Shown here: positions 28,280-37,154 of the stretch, in pieces | Position numbering within the stretch: the stretch's first letter is position 1 | Layout of the letters: each line of letters opens with the position of its first letter | Assembly: GCF_003330845.1 (NCBI RefSeq) | Contig: NZ_CP026121.1 | Coordinates: forward strand, 7,421,501-7,485,500 | DNA: 64,000 bases | DNA from: Streptomyces sp. Go-475 | Lineage (GTDB): Bacteria; Actinomycetota; Actinomycetes; Streptomycetales; Streptomycetaceae | Reading direction: 5' to 3' | Position numbers and translations under genes: made by a program | The notes under the pieces: generated by a model | What the model saw: the letters and a program-made list of their open reading frames with translations, nothing else | The model's database searches: none | What the model was told of the DNA's origin: nothing

Positions 28280-29821
28280 ATGGCACCCACCCTCACCCTC
28301 AAATCCGGCACGTCCTGGCCCGAGGCGTGGCAGCGCTGCCTCGCCGTCGCCCCGGAGGCCTTCCGGGACGACCGGGTCCTCAACCTCTGGAACGCCGACT
28401 GGCAGGAGGACGGCCGGGTCCTGCCCGCCGTCAGCCCGGTCGACGGCAGTCCCATCGCCGGCCCGCCGCGCCTGGACGGGACGACCGCGCGCCAGGCAGT
28501 GCGCGCGGCCCTCGACCAGCACCGGGCCTGGCGGCACGTCCCACTGGAGGAGCGCCGGGCCCGCGTCGCGGCCACCCTCGACGCCCTCGCCGAACACCGG
28601 CGACTGCTCGCGCTGCTGCTCGTCTGGGAGATCGGCAAGCCCTGGCGGCTCGCCCAGGCGGACGTCGACCGGGCCATCGACGGGGTCCGCTGGTACGTCG
28701 ACGGCATCGAGCCGATGCTCGCCGAACGGGCCCCGCTGGACGGCCCGGTGTCCAACATCGCCAGCTGGAACTACCCGATGAGCGTGCTCGTTCACGCCAT
28801 GCTGGTGCAGGCACTGGCAGGCAACGCGGTCATCGCCAAGACCCCGACCGACGGCGGTGTCGCCTGCCTGACCCTGGCCTGCGCGCTCGCCGCCCGCGAG
28901 GGGATCCCCGCGACCCTCGTCAGCGGCAGCGGAGGCGAGCTGTCCCAGGCGCTGGTGCGGGCGCCCGAGATCGGCTGCGTCTCCTTCGTCGGCGGCCGCG
29001 ACACCGGCGCCGCGGTGGCCACGGCCGTCGCCGACCTCGGCAAACGACACGTACTCGAACAGGAAGGACTCAACACCTGGGGCATCTGGAACTACTCGGA
29101 CTGGGACACGCTCACCGCGGTGATCCCGAAGCTCTTCGACTACGGCAAGCAGCGCTGCACGGCCTACCCGCGCTTCGTCGTCCAGCGGCAGCTGTTCGAC
29201 GCGTTCCTGGCGGCGTACCTCCCGGCGGTCCGCACGCTCAGGGTCGGCCACCCGCTCGCCGTCGAGAAGCGGGACGACCCCTACCCGGAGCTGGACTTCG
29301 GTCCGGTGATCAACGCGGCCAAGGCGAAGGAACTGCAGGACCAGATCGCCGAGGCGCTCGAGCGCGGCGCCGTGCCCCTGCACCGCGGCAGTCAGGCCGA
29401 CGCCCGGTTCCTGCCCGGCCAGGACACCTCGGCCTACGTCCAGCCGGTCACGCTCCTCAACCCGCCCTCGTCCTCTCCGCTGCACCACGCGGAGCCGTTC
29501 GGCCCGGTCGACACGATCGTCCTGGTCGACACGGAAGCGGAACTGCTGGCCGCGATGAACGCCTCGAACGGCGCGCTGGTGGCCACGCTGTCCACGGACG
29601 ACCGGGCCACCTACGAGCGGCTCGCCCCGCACATCCGCGCGTTCAAGGTCGGCCACGGCCGGCCCCGCTCCCGCGGCGACCGCGACGAGCTGTTCGGCGG
29701 GCTGGGCGCGTCCTGGCGCGGCGCGTTCGTCGGCGGCGAACTGCTGGTGCGCGCGGTGACACGGGGCCCGGCGGGGGAGCGGCTCCCGGGGAACTTCCCG
29801 GAGTACCAGCTCGTGCCGTGA
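28280..29821 (+). CDS. Aldehyde dehydrogenase family protein
   Basis: A 513-residue NAD(P)-dependent aldehyde dehydrogenase fold protein. VSNIASWNYPMSVLVHAMLV matches the PWNFP-type cofactor segment. LEQEGLNTWG holds the equivalent of the general-base Glu, and YGKQRCTAYPRFV the nucleophilic Cys. The usual ELGGK motif is altered, so it is a divergent subgroup with unknown substrate. The ATG at 28280 lies 56 bases after sucD with a GGAG site. If the ThDP enzyme is a 2-hydroxyacyl-CoA lyase, the aldehyde it releases could be oxidised here; that link is inference. Confidence 0.82.
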   Translation: MAPTLTLKSGTSWPEAWQRCLAVAPEAFRDDRVLNLWNADWQEDGRVLPAVSPVDGSPIAGPPRLDGTTARQAVRAALDQHRAWRHVPLEERRARVAATLDALAEHRRLLALLLVWEIGKPWRLAQADVDRAIDGVRWYVDGIEPMLAERAPLDGPVSNIASWNYPMSVLVHAMLVQALAGNAVIAKTPTDGGVACLTLACALAAREGIPATLVSGSGGELSQALVRAPEIGCVSFVGGRDTGAAVATAVADLGKRHVLEQEGLNTWGIWNYSDWDTLTAVIPKLFDYGKQRCTAYPRFVVQRQLFDAFLAAYLPAVRTLRVGHPLAVEKRDDPYPELDFGPVINAAKAKELQDQIAEALERGAVPLHRGSQADARFLPGQDTSAYVQPVTLLNPPSSSPLHHAEPFGPVDTIVLVDTEAELLAAMNASNGALVATLSTDDRATYERLAPHIRAFKVGHGRPRSRGDRDELFGGLGASWRGAFVGGELLVRAVTRGPAGERLPGNFPEYQLVP

Positions 29822-29890
29822 CCAAGGGCGGTGCGTCCGGCGCGGGCCCGCCCCGCGGGTTCCCGGCGCCGGACGGCACCGGGGAGGTGC

Positions 29891-31222
29891 TCAGCCGATG
29901 CCCTGTCGGTCCGGGCGCAGGGCGAACGCGCGGTCCGCCGCGGTCGGTGCGGTGCGGGCGACCGCCTGGCGGAGCAGTTCGCGGTGGCGTAGCAGCGGCT
30001 CGCGCCGCTCCGGGGGCGCGAGCAGGAGCAGGTCGTCGAGTCCGGCCAGCATGCGCCGTGAGACCTGCGGGCTCCCGGCGGCGCACCCCCGCACCTCGGC
30101 GAACCCGAGATCCACCAGCTCCGTCCACCCCGGCACGGGCTGCACCAGCCGCACCGTCCCACCGCGGTCCCGGTGCGGCACCGCCTCCAGCGGATGCCGG
30201 CTCAGCGCGGCCAGGAACTGCACGACACGGTCCAGGGCCTGGACGGCCGTCGTCGGATCGTTGATCGCGGGCGACAGGGCGCGCAGCGCGATGTCGGACA
30301 ACTGGCGCAGCCCGAAGCCGAGATCCTGGTGGTAGGTCCGCTCCACTCCCACCGCGATCGTGTAGCGCAGCGCCCTGCGCGGTGGCGCGGCCCCGCCGTG
30401 CACCGCCAGCACGGGCGTACCGGGCACCACGAAGTCCCCGATCCGCGGAATCAGCCGCAGCACCACCCCGTGCGTGCGCGCCACCCGCACCAGCCGCGCG
30501 ATGTGCACGTCCCGCAGCACCCCCGCCCGGCCCTCGTGCGTCACCCACGCGGTCGCCGAACCGAGCGGGGCGGCGTCCTGCCCGCCCTCCGGCACGGGCA
30601 TCGAGGCGGCCACCCGGAAGGACTCCGTGGCGATCCGCGCGATCACATGGCTGATCCGCATCAGCCGCAGGGTGGTGTTCACGTACAGCACGAAGAGCAG
30701 CAGGCTGAGCGCGACCATGCAGAGCGTGAGGACGGACTGCACCAGCGGCACAGACGTGACGGCACGGGGATCGCCGGCCGTCTCGAAGGAGGTCAGGACC
30801 AGCAGGGTCAGCACGAACGTCGCCAGGAAGACCGCGAAGGTCGCCTTGGTGATCCGGCTCCGTACGAAGAGGCGCACCACGCGCGGCGTGAACTGTCCGC
30901 TCGCCATCTGCACCGCCACCAGCGAGATGCTGAACACCACCCCGATGAAGGTCATCATCGCCGAGCCGACCGCGCTCACCACGGCCTTCGCGTCCTCCGA
31001 GAACCGCAGCAGCTCGTCGAGCGTCTCGTGGTCGCCCTCTTCCTTGAGCGCGTCGACGACGGCCGTGTCGAGCGCCTGCGCGGCCACCCAGACCACGAAG
31101 ACGCTCACCATCGCCGCGGTGGGGGCGAACCAGAACGTGTCCCGCAGATGCTCCCTCAGCGGCGACAGCGCACGCGGGCGACGCCCCGCGGGAGGGCTCT
31201 GGGTAACCATCCAGTCACTCAT
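29891..31222 (-). CDS. DUF2254 family membrane protein
   Basis: A 443-residue membrane protein of unknown function. Four hydrophobic segments fall in the first 190 residues (WFAPTAAMVSVFVVWVAAQA, MMTFIGVVFSISLVAVQMAS, FAVFLATFVLTLLVL, LCMVALSLLLFVLYVN), followed by a long soluble domain with DLGFGLRQLSDIALRALSPA and INDPTTAVQALDRVVQ, hallmarks of DUF2254. It stands alone between the aldehyde dehydrogenase end (convergent) and the tRNA gene. No operon partner or catalytic residue is visible. Confidence 0.85.
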   Translation of the reverse strand: MSDWMVTQSPPAGRRPRALSPLREHLRDTFWFAPTAAMVSVFVVWVAAQALDTAVVDALKEEGDHETLDELLRFSEDAKAVVSAVGSAMMTFIGVVFSISLVAVQMASGQFTPRVVRLFVRSRITKATFAVFLATFVLTLLVLTSFETAGDPRAVTSVPLVQSVLTLCMVALSLLLFVLYVNTTLRLMRISHVIARIATESFRVAASMPVPEGGQDAAPLGSATAWVTHEGRAGVLRDVHIARLVRVARTHGVVLRLIPRIGDFVVPGTPVLAVHGGAAPPRRALRYTIAVGVERTYHQDLGFGLRQLSDIALRALSPAINDPTTAVQALDRVVQFLAALSRHPLEAVPHRDRGGTVRLVQPVPGWTELVDLGFAEVRGCAAGSPQVSRRMLAGLDDLLLLAPPERREPLLRHRELLRQAVARTAPTAADRAFALRPDRQGIG

Positions 31223-31286
31223 GGTGCGACCCTAGGCGCATCGGACCCCGAGGTCCCGGACCCCCGCCCGGCGGACGGAAACGCAG

Positions 31287-31316
31287 GTGAAAGGCACTCC
31301 GAAACCTTGGTATTGT
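31287..31316 (+). promoter_or_regulatory. Candidate promoter of the tRNA-Leu gene
   Basis: GTGAAA at 31287-31292 and TATTGT at 31311-31316 with an 18-base spacer resemble a housekeeping -35/-10 pair. The -10 is preceded by TTGG and lies about 49 bases before the mature tRNA, leaving a short 5' leader for processing. Confidence 0.4.
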
Positions 31317-31364
31317 TGTCCCTGTCGCCGCGGGGAACACCCCTGGCAAGGCGGCAGACACCTG

Positions 31365-31452
31365 GTCCGGGTGGCGGAATGGCAGACGCGCTAGCTTGAG
31401 GTGCTAGTGCCCTTTATCGGGCGTGGGGGTTCAAGTCCCCCCTCGGACACCA
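31365..31452 (+). tRNA. tRNA-Leu, anticodon GAG
   Basis: An 88-base class II tRNA. The acceptor stem GTCCGGG pairs with CTCGGAC. The anticodon stem CTAGC/GCTAG closes loop TTGAGGT with anticodon GAG at 31398-31400. A long variable arm (TGCCC...GGGCG) marks a leucine tRNA, and the T arm GGGGGTTCAAGTCCCCC is perfect. The CCA end is encoded (31450-31452). It decodes CUC and CUU. Confidence 0.95.
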
Positions 31453-31463
31453 GCGACACAAAG

Positions 31464-31494
31464 GGTGCCGACCAGATCATGGTCGGCACCTTTT
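31464..31494. terminator. Intrinsic terminator after tRNA-Leu, usable on both strands
   Basis: An 11-bp perfect stem (GGTGCCGACCA, 31464-31474, with 31480-31490) around a 5-base loop is followed by TTTT. On the other strand the stem is followed by CTTTG. It ends the tRNA transcript and probably also the leftward MFS operon, whose last stop is at 31539. Confidence 0.9.
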
Positions 31495-31538
31495 CCGTGC
31501 AGTCGGCTTCTCGAGACTCCTCCTGCGGTCGCCGCGCG

Positions 31539-32894
31539 CTACGTACCCGATCCGTCCCGCCCCGCGACCCGGCGCGCGGCGATCACCATGACGACGGTGG
31601 CCACCAGGGCGATGCCGGCGCCCACGTACAGCGGTGCGGTGTAGCCGAGGCCCGCGCTGATGGCCAGGCCCCCGAGCCAGGCCCCCAGCGCGTTGCCGAC
31701 GTTGGACGCCGACACGTTGGCGCTGGCGGCCAGCGCCGCCCCGTGGGCGTAGTCGGTGACGCGAGTGATCATGCCGGGCACACTGGCGAACCCCGTCACC
31801 CCCAGCACGAACACCAGGACCACCGAGGCGACCGCGCTCTCGGCCAGCAGGCCGAACAGGACCAGGGTGAGGGTGAGCGCCAGCAGGGCGAGGACCAGGG
31901 CCCGGTCGCGATCGCGGTCGGCCGCGCGCCCCCCGACCAGGTTCCCGACGACCAGGCCGACGCCGTACATCATCAGCAGCCAGGCGACATCGGCCGGTGC
32001 GAAGCCGCTGACCTCGGTGAACGTGTAGGCGATGTAGCTGAACGCGCCGAACATCCCGCCGTAACCGAGCGCTGTGGCGATGAGGGTCAGCCAGACCTGC
32101 CAGGACCGGAACGCCCGGAACTGAGCCGCCAGGCCGAGGGGTGGTACCGGAGCGGCACCGTCCTGGGGCTTCCCCGGCGGCGCCTGGCCCGCCCAGGCGG
32201 GGACCAGGGCGGCGATACCGGCCAGCGCGAGCACGCCGATCGCGGTCACCGCCCAGAACGCCGCCCGCCAGCCCCACCGCTCACCGACCAGCGCGCCGAA
32301 CGGCACGCCCAGCACGTTGGCGAGGGTCAGTCCGGCGAACATGATCGCCACGGCCTGGGACTTCTTCTCCGGCGCGACCAGAGCGCGCGCGACCAGCGAG
32401 CCGATCCCGAAGAACGAACCGTGGCACAGCGCCGCGACGATCCGCCCGAGCAGCATCACCGGGTAGCTCGGCGCGATCGCGGACAGCAGGTTGCCGAGGA
32501 CGAACAGCGCCACCAGGCCGATCAGGACCTGCTTGCGGGGCAGCCGTGCGGTCGCCGCGGTCAGCGCGATGGCCCCGACCGCGACACTCAGCGCGTACCC
32601 GGAGATCAGCCAGCCCGCAGCCGCCTCGGACACGGCGAAACTCGACGCCACCTGGGGCAGCAGCCCGGCGATCAGAAACTCGGTCAGGCCGATGCCGAAC
32701 CCGCCGAGCGCCAGCGCGACGAGCCCGCTCGGCATCCGCCGCCGCTCGGAGCCGGGCTCCCGCAACGCGAGTATGGAAGGGTCGTCGCTCATGGGCGCGG
32801 GGGTGGCCTTTCGGGAGGGGGCGGGGGGATTGCGGGCGGGGTCGGCGCCGGTCTGCCGGGCGCGCGGCCCGAGTTCGCTCATGGTGCCACTCAC
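31539..32894 (-). CDS. MFS drug-efflux transporter (DHA1, Cmx/CmrA-like)
   Basis: A 451-residue twelve-helix transporter. FGIGLTEFLIAGLLPQVASS in helix 1, SGYALSVAVGAIALTAATARLPRK (the loop 2-3 region) and LGRIVAALCHGSFFGIGSLVA in helix 4 are typical of chloramphenicol-type and arabinose-type DHA1 exporters. The GTG start overlaps the stop of the ABC gene (GTGA); internal ATGs at 32882 and 32792 are alternatives with poor ribosome sites. It is the third gene of an ABC-ABC-MFS operon under a divergent MarR gene, so it probably exports the same toxic compound or class. Confidence 0.82.
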   Translation of the reverse strand: MSGTMSELGPRARQTGADPARNPPAPSRKATPAPMSDDPSILALREPGSERRRMPSGLVALALGGFGIGLTEFLIAGLLPQVASSFAVSEAAAGWLISGYALSVAVGAIALTAATARLPRKQVLIGLVALFVLGNLLSAIAPSYPVMLLGRIVAALCHGSFFGIGSLVARALVAPEKKSQAVAIMFAGLTLANVLGVPFGALVGERWGWRAAFWAVTAIGVLALAGIAALVPAWAGQAPPGKPQDGAAPVPPLGLAAQFRAFRSWQVWLTLIATALGYGGMFGAFSYIAYTFTEVSGFAPADVAWLLMMYGVGLVVGNLVGGRAADRDRDRALVLALLALTLTLVLFGLLAESAVASVVLVFVLGVTGFASVPGMITRVTDYAHGAALAASANVSASNVGNALGAWLGGLAISAGLGYTAPLYVGAGIALVATVVMVIAARRVAGRDGSGT

Positions 32895-34750
32895 ACCTCA
32901 GGCGGTGGGGTCCGTGAAAGTCCGGGCGGCCCGGCGCCGATGCCGTCGTCGGCGCCGTCGAGCCGGGCGTGCAGCGTGGCGTACCGGCCGCGGCGCGCCG
33001 TCAGTTCGTCGTGCCCGCCCCGCTCGACGACGCGGCCCTCCTCCATGACCAGCAGGGTGTCCGCGTCCCTGACCGTGGACAGTCGATGGGCGATCACGAC
33101 GCTGGTCCGTCCGCGGCGCAGGCGCGCGGAGGCCTCGCGGATCAGTGCCTCGGTACGGGCGTCCACCGCACTCGTCGCCTCGTCCAGCACCAGCACCTCG
33201 GGGTCGGCGAGGAAGGCCCTGGCCAGGGCGACGAGTTGCAGCTGCCCGGTGCTGAGTCCGCCGCCGTCCTCGCCCACCACCGTCGCGTAGCCGTGGGGCA
33301 GGGCCTGGATGAAGTGGTCGACGCAGGCCGCCCGCGCCGCCCGCCGGATGTCGTTCTCGCTCGCCTCGCCGACCCCGTAGGCGATGTTCTCGGCGACGGT
33401 TCCGGTGAACAGCCACGGGTCCTGGAGCACGACCCCGACCCGCCGGTGCAGGACGTCGCGGGGCAGCGCCGCGATGTCCGTGCCCCCGAGCAGGACGCGC
33501 CCGGACCAGGGCGCGTAGAACCCCAGGAGCAGATTCACCACCGTGCTCTTGCCGGCGCCGGTGGGGCCGACGATCGCCACCGTCTCCCCGGGCCCCGCGG
33601 TGAACGACAGGTCCTCGAAGAGCACGCGGTCGGGCGTGTAGCCGAAGGTGACGCCGTCGAACCGCACTTGCCCCGAGGCCGTGACACCGCGTTCGCACTT
33701 GGGTGAGGGCGCCGGGACCGGCGGCGCTGTCTCCGGCGCGTGCAGCAGCGCCAGGACGCGCCGGGTCGAGCTCAGGCCCGACTGCAGCACGCCGACGGCG
33801 GAGGCGACGGCCGACGCCGGCCCGCCGAGCTGGAGCGTGTAGGTGACGAACGCCTGGACGTCACCGACGGACAGGTCGCCACTCGCCGCCCGCAGGCCGC
33901 CCAGGACCGCGACGAGCACATAGCCGAGAGAGCCGGCGAACGTCGTCGCGGGCCCCATGACACCGGCGAGGAACTGGGCCCGCAGTCCGGCGCGGTACAG
34001 CCGGCGGTTCCGCTCGCCGAACGCCTCCTCGGCCCGGTCCGTCCGCCCCCCGGCCACCAGTTCGGTGTGCCCCGTGACGGTCTCCTCGACGAAGGCGTTC
34101 ACCTCGCCGACGGCGTCCCACTGCTGCGCGTACCGCGGACGGGAGCGGCGTGCGAGGGCCCGTGTGACGAGCGTGGACGCCAGCAGCATGCCCAGCGCCA
34201 CCAGCGTGAGGGCCGGGGACAGCCACAGCATGGCGGCGAGCAGTCCCACGAGGGTGAGCAGGGCGGCGGTGATCTGCGTGAGGGCCTGCTGGAGGGTCGT
34301 CGACGTGTTCTCGGTGTCGTTCGTCAGCCTCGACAGGACGTCACCGCGCGGTCGGGCGTCGAGGTACGCCATCGGCAGCCGGGACAGCTTGGCCGAGACC
34401 GCCTCCCGCAGCCGGTAGGCCGTGCCCTGCGCCACGGACTGCGCCAGCCGCCCACGCCCCCAGGCGGCGGCCGCCGAACCGAGCACGAGCACCGCGGCCA
34501 GTAGCAGGAGCCTGCCCGCCGCCGCGAGGTCGACGCCCCCGGCCTCGCGCACACCGGCCACGACGAGATCGGTGGCCGCCCCCAGCAGCAGGGGGACGAC
34601 CAGGGACAGGGCCACGCTGAGCGCGCTCAGCAGGAGGCAGGCGACCAGCCGGGCGCGCGCAGCGGGCGTGGCGGCCACCAGTCGCAGCCCGGGCCGGACG
34701 GACGGCGCCTTCCCCCCGGGCCCGTCGGTACGGTCCTCCCCGCGCGTCAC
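32891..34750 (-). CDS. ABC exporter half-transporter, second subunit
   Basis: A 619-residue fusion of six membrane helices (about 35-320) and a nucleotide-binding domain. Walker A is GPTGAGKST and Walker B VLVLDEATSAVD. The signature reads LSTGQLQLV rather than LSGGQ, a deviation common in one half of heterodimeric exporters. The GTG start at 34750 overlaps the previous gene's stop, so the pair is made in equal amounts. Relatives export drugs, peptides or lipids from the cytosol or inner leaflet. Confidence 0.88.
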   Translation of the reverse strand: MTRGEDRTDGPGGKAPSVRPGLRLVAATPAARARLVACLLLSALSVALSLVVPLLLGAATDLVVAGVREAGGVDLAAAGRLLLLAAVLVLGSAAAAWGRGRLAQSVAQGTAYRLREAVSAKLSRLPMAYLDARPRGDVLSRLTNDTENTSTTLQQALTQITAALLTLVGLLAAMLWLSPALTLVALGMLLASTLVTRALARRSRPRYAQQWDAVGEVNAFVEETVTGHTELVAGGRTDRAEEAFGERNRRLYRAGLRAQFLAGVMGPATTFAGSLGYVLVAVLGGLRAASGDLSVGDVQAFVTYTLQLGGPASAVASAVGVLQSGLSSTRRVLALLHAPETAPPVPAPSPKCERGVTASGQVRFDGVTFGYTPDRVLFEDLSFTAGPGETVAIVGPTGAGKSTVVNLLLGFYAPWSGRVLLGGTDIAALPRDVLHRRVGVVLQDPWLFTGTVAENIAYGVGEASENDIRRAARAACVDHFIQALPHGYATVVGEDGGGLSTGQLQLVALARAFLADPEVLVLDEATSAVDARTEALIREASARLRRGRTSVVIAHRLSTVRDADTLLVMEEGRVVERGGHDELTARRGRYATLHARLDGADDGIGAGPPGLSRTPPPEV

Positions 34751-36462
34751 GACGCCTCCGTACGGCCGCCGCGAGCGAGCACGAGCTGCCGGTAGGCGGT
34801 GTTGGCCGCCAGGAGGTCGGCGTGCGGTCCCTGGCCGACCACGCGGCCCCGGTCCAGCACGACCACGCGGTCCGCCGCACGCAGCGTCGCCAGGTGCTGG
34901 GAGACGACGAGGCGCGCGGCCCCGCGTGTCCCGACGTCCAGGGCGGCGCGCAACCGTGCCGTGGTGCCGGCGTCCAGGGCGGAGAAGGGCTCGTCGAGGA
35001 GGCACACCGGCGGCCGTTTGAGGAGCAGTTGGGCGATGGCCAGCCGCTGGCGCTGGCCGCCGGACAGGTTGGCGCCGCCCGCGCTCACCGGGGTGTCCAG
35101 CCCGTGCCCGGTGGCCTCGACGAAGTCACGGGCCTGCGCCAGCTCCAGGGCCCGCCACAGCGCGCGGTCGTCGGCGTCGGGCGCTCCCCGCCGCAGGTGG
35201 TCGGCGACGGTGCCGGAGAACAGGTACGGCCGCTGCGTGACGAGGCCGACGGCCGCGGCGAGCGTGTCGCGGTCCAGTGCGCGCACGTCCCGCCCGCCCA
35301 CGGTGACCCTGCCCCCGTCGGGATCGCCGAGCCGGGCCACCAGGTGCAGCAGGGTCGTCTTGCCGCTGCCGACCGGCCCGGTCAGGACGACCGTCTCGCC
35401 GGGAGCCACGGTCAGCGAGACCGCGTGCAGCGCGGCCGACCGGGCGCCAGGGTGGCGGAAGTCCACGGAGTGGAGCGCCACTCCCGCCCGGCGGAGCGGC
35501 CGGACCTCGCTCTGCCGCGGCAGGTCGAGGGTGGCGCGGGTCCGCAGCACCTCCCGCACCCGCCCGACACTCGCCCCGGCGCGCGAGGCCTGGAGGAACA
35601 CGCCCATGGCCATCATGACCGCCTGGAGCATCAGGGACAGGTAGTGCAGGAAGGCGACGACGGTGCCCATCCGCACCTCGCCCGCGGCCACGCGCACACC
35701 GCCGAACCACAGCACGGCGACCGAGGACAGTTCGATGACGACGGTGGACGCCGGCATGACCAGGGCCTGGGCCCGGCCGAGTGCGAGACCGCTGCGCAGC
35801 ATCGCCCGGTCGGCGGTCCGGAAACGAGCCTCCTCATGGCTGTCGCGGTCGAACGACCGGATGGTGCGCAGGCCCGCGAGGCGTTCCCGCATGACCTGGT
35901 TGACGCGGTCCAGGCGCCGCTGCACGGCGGCCGACAGCGGCAGCGTCCGGCGCAGGACCAGCCACAGCGCCACGGTGAGCGTCGGCAGGACCACCGACAG
36001 CACGAGGCCCAGCACGGCGTCCTGGCGCAGGGCCATGACGATGCCGCCGACGGCGGTGAGCGGGGCGACCACGATCACCGTCAGGGCGTTGAGGGCGAGT
36101 TGCTGGATCTGCTGCACGTCCTGGGTGGAGCGGGTGACGAGACCGGCCCGGCCGATACGGCTCACCTCGTGGGCCGGGAGGGCCAGGATCCGGGAGAAGA
36201 CGGCCTGGCGCAGCTCCCGCCCCCAGGTCAGCGCCACCGAGGCGCTCAGACAGGCCGCGCAGCCCGCGCAGAGAACCTGGACGCACGTCACCGCCCACAT
36301 CACGAGGCCGAGTTCGGCGATCCGGTGACCGTCGCCCGCGAGCACGCCGTCGTCGATGACGTCCGCGTTCAGCGCGGGGAGCCGGAGCGTCGCCAGCACC
36401 TGCCCGGTCTGCAGCAGCGCCACCAGACCGAGGCGGAACCGCGGGGGGCGGCTGACGTGCAT
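34747..36462 (-). CDS. ABC exporter half-transporter, first subunit
   Basis: A 571-residue half-transporter with an N-terminal six-helix domain and C-terminal ATPase (Walker A GPVGSGKTT, signature NLSGGQRQRLA, Walker B VCLLDEPFSALD, switch His in VVSQHLATL). This half keeps the canonical signature, unlike its partner. The ATG at 36462 has GGGAGG 11 bases upstream; the frame stays open to 36555 but that part lies at the likely start of transcription. It heads the efflux operon, divergent from the MarR gene. Confidence 0.88.
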   Translation of the reverse strand: MHVSRPPRFRLGLVALLQTGQVLATLRLPALNADVIDDGVLAGDGHRIAELGLVMWAVTCVQVLCAGCAACLSASVALTWGRELRQAVFSRILALPAHEVSRIGRAGLVTRSTQDVQQIQQLALNALTVIVVAPLTAVGGIVMALRQDAVLGLVLSVVLPTLTVALWLVLRRTLPLSAAVQRRLDRVNQVMRERLAGLRTIRSFDRDSHEEARFRTADRAMLRSGLALGRAQALVMPASTVVIELSSVAVLWFGGVRVAAGEVRMGTVVAFLHYLSLMLQAVMMAMGVFLQASRAGASVGRVREVLRTRATLDLPRQSEVRPLRRAGVALHSVDFRHPGARSAALHAVSLTVAPGETVVLTGPVGSGKTTLLHLVARLGDPDGGRVTVGGRDVRALDRDTLAAAVGLVTQRPYLFSGTVADHLRRGAPDADDRALWRALELAQARDFVEATGHGLDTPVSAGGANLSGGQRQRLAIAQLLLKRPPVCLLDEPFSALDAGTTARLRAALDVGTRGAARLVVSQHLATLRAADRVVVLDRGRVVGQGPHADLLAANTAYRQLVLARGGRTEAS

Positions 36463-36553
36463 GAGCAAGAGGTCCTCCCGAGAACGGCGACCACGCCGGG
36501 CGGAGCCGGTGTCTCCACCCTGGCTCTCCCCTTCCCAAATGGCAAGTGAATGC

Positions 36554-36582
36554 ATCCTAAATGCGCGCCCTGATCCATCGAA
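36554..36582 (-). promoter_or_regulatory. Promoter of the ABC-ABC-MFS efflux operon
   Basis: Read leftward, TCGATG (complement of 36577-36582) and TAGGAT (complement of 36554-36559) are separated by 17 bases. TAGGAT is the best match to the Streptomyces housekeeping -10 in this window. The start would fall near 36547, giving a leader of about 85 bases. Confidence 0.6.
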
Positions 36583-36588
36583 TCAAGC

Positions 36589-36619
36589 CACTTCACGAGA
36601 GGATGGGAAGTGTTAGCTT
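36589..36619 (+). promoter_or_regulatory. MarR gene promoter with CACTTC-N12-GAAGTG inverted repeat
   Basis: CTTCAC (36591-36596) and TAGCTT (36614-36619) are 17 bases apart, placing the start at or next to the GTG at 36626, so the message is probably leaderless. The inverted repeat CACTTC (36589-36594) / GAAGTG (36607-36612) covers the -35 and spacer and is a natural autoregulatory site. Confidence 0.5.
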
Positions 36620-36625
36620 GGTAAC

Positions 36626-37135
36626 GTGGAAGCTGAAGACGACCTGCGTACGGCCGAGACGCTGCGGCTCGGCGTGTCGCGGCTGGCCTCGCGCCTGCGC
36701 GCGCGACACCCGGGCCGCGGCCAGGCGCTCACCCGCATGTCCGCCTCGGTGCTGGCCAACCTGCGCCATGACGGGCCGCTGACCCCCACGGCCCTTGCCG
36801 CGATCGAAGGGCTCCAGCCGCAGTCCCTGACCCGCGTCCTGAACGAACTGGAGGAACGCGGCCGCATCGTCCGGTCCACCAACCGCAACGACCGCCGGAG
36901 CCAGGACATCGCCATCACGGACCTCGGCATCGAGGCGCTCGACGGACACGTGCAGGAGGGGAACCGCTGGCTCGCGTCGGCCCTGACGACCCTGACCCCG
37001 ACAGAGCGCGGCGTGCTCGAACTCGCCGCCGGCCTGATGGTGCGACTGGCCGAGACCGCGCCCGGAACCAGCGGTCGGCACGGGGGCTCCGAGGAGGACC
37101 GAGGTACCAGCAGGCAGGAGCGGGACGGTTCGTGA
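36626..37135 (+). CDS. MarR family transcriptional regulator
   Basis: A 169-residue winged-helix regulator. The recognition region reads LTPTALAAIEGLQPQSLTRVLNELEERG, followed by the wing IVRSTNRNDRRSQDIAITDLG, then a dimerising helix and a charged tail of about 25 residues. It is divergent from the ABC-ABC-MFS efflux operon with 163 bases between start codons, the standard arrangement for a MarR repressor released by the exported drug. No ribosome site precedes the GTG, in line with a leaderless message. Confidence 0.85.
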   Translation: MEAEDDLRTAETLRLGVSRLASRLRARHPGRGQALTRMSASVLANLRHDGPLTPTALAAIEGLQPQSLTRVLNELEERGRIVRSTNRNDRRSQDIAITDLGIEALDGHVQEGNRWLASALTTLTPTERGVLELAAGLMVRLAETAPGTSGRHGGSEEDRGTSRQERDGS

Positions 37136-37154
37136 CGGGGCGCCGGCGGGCCCC

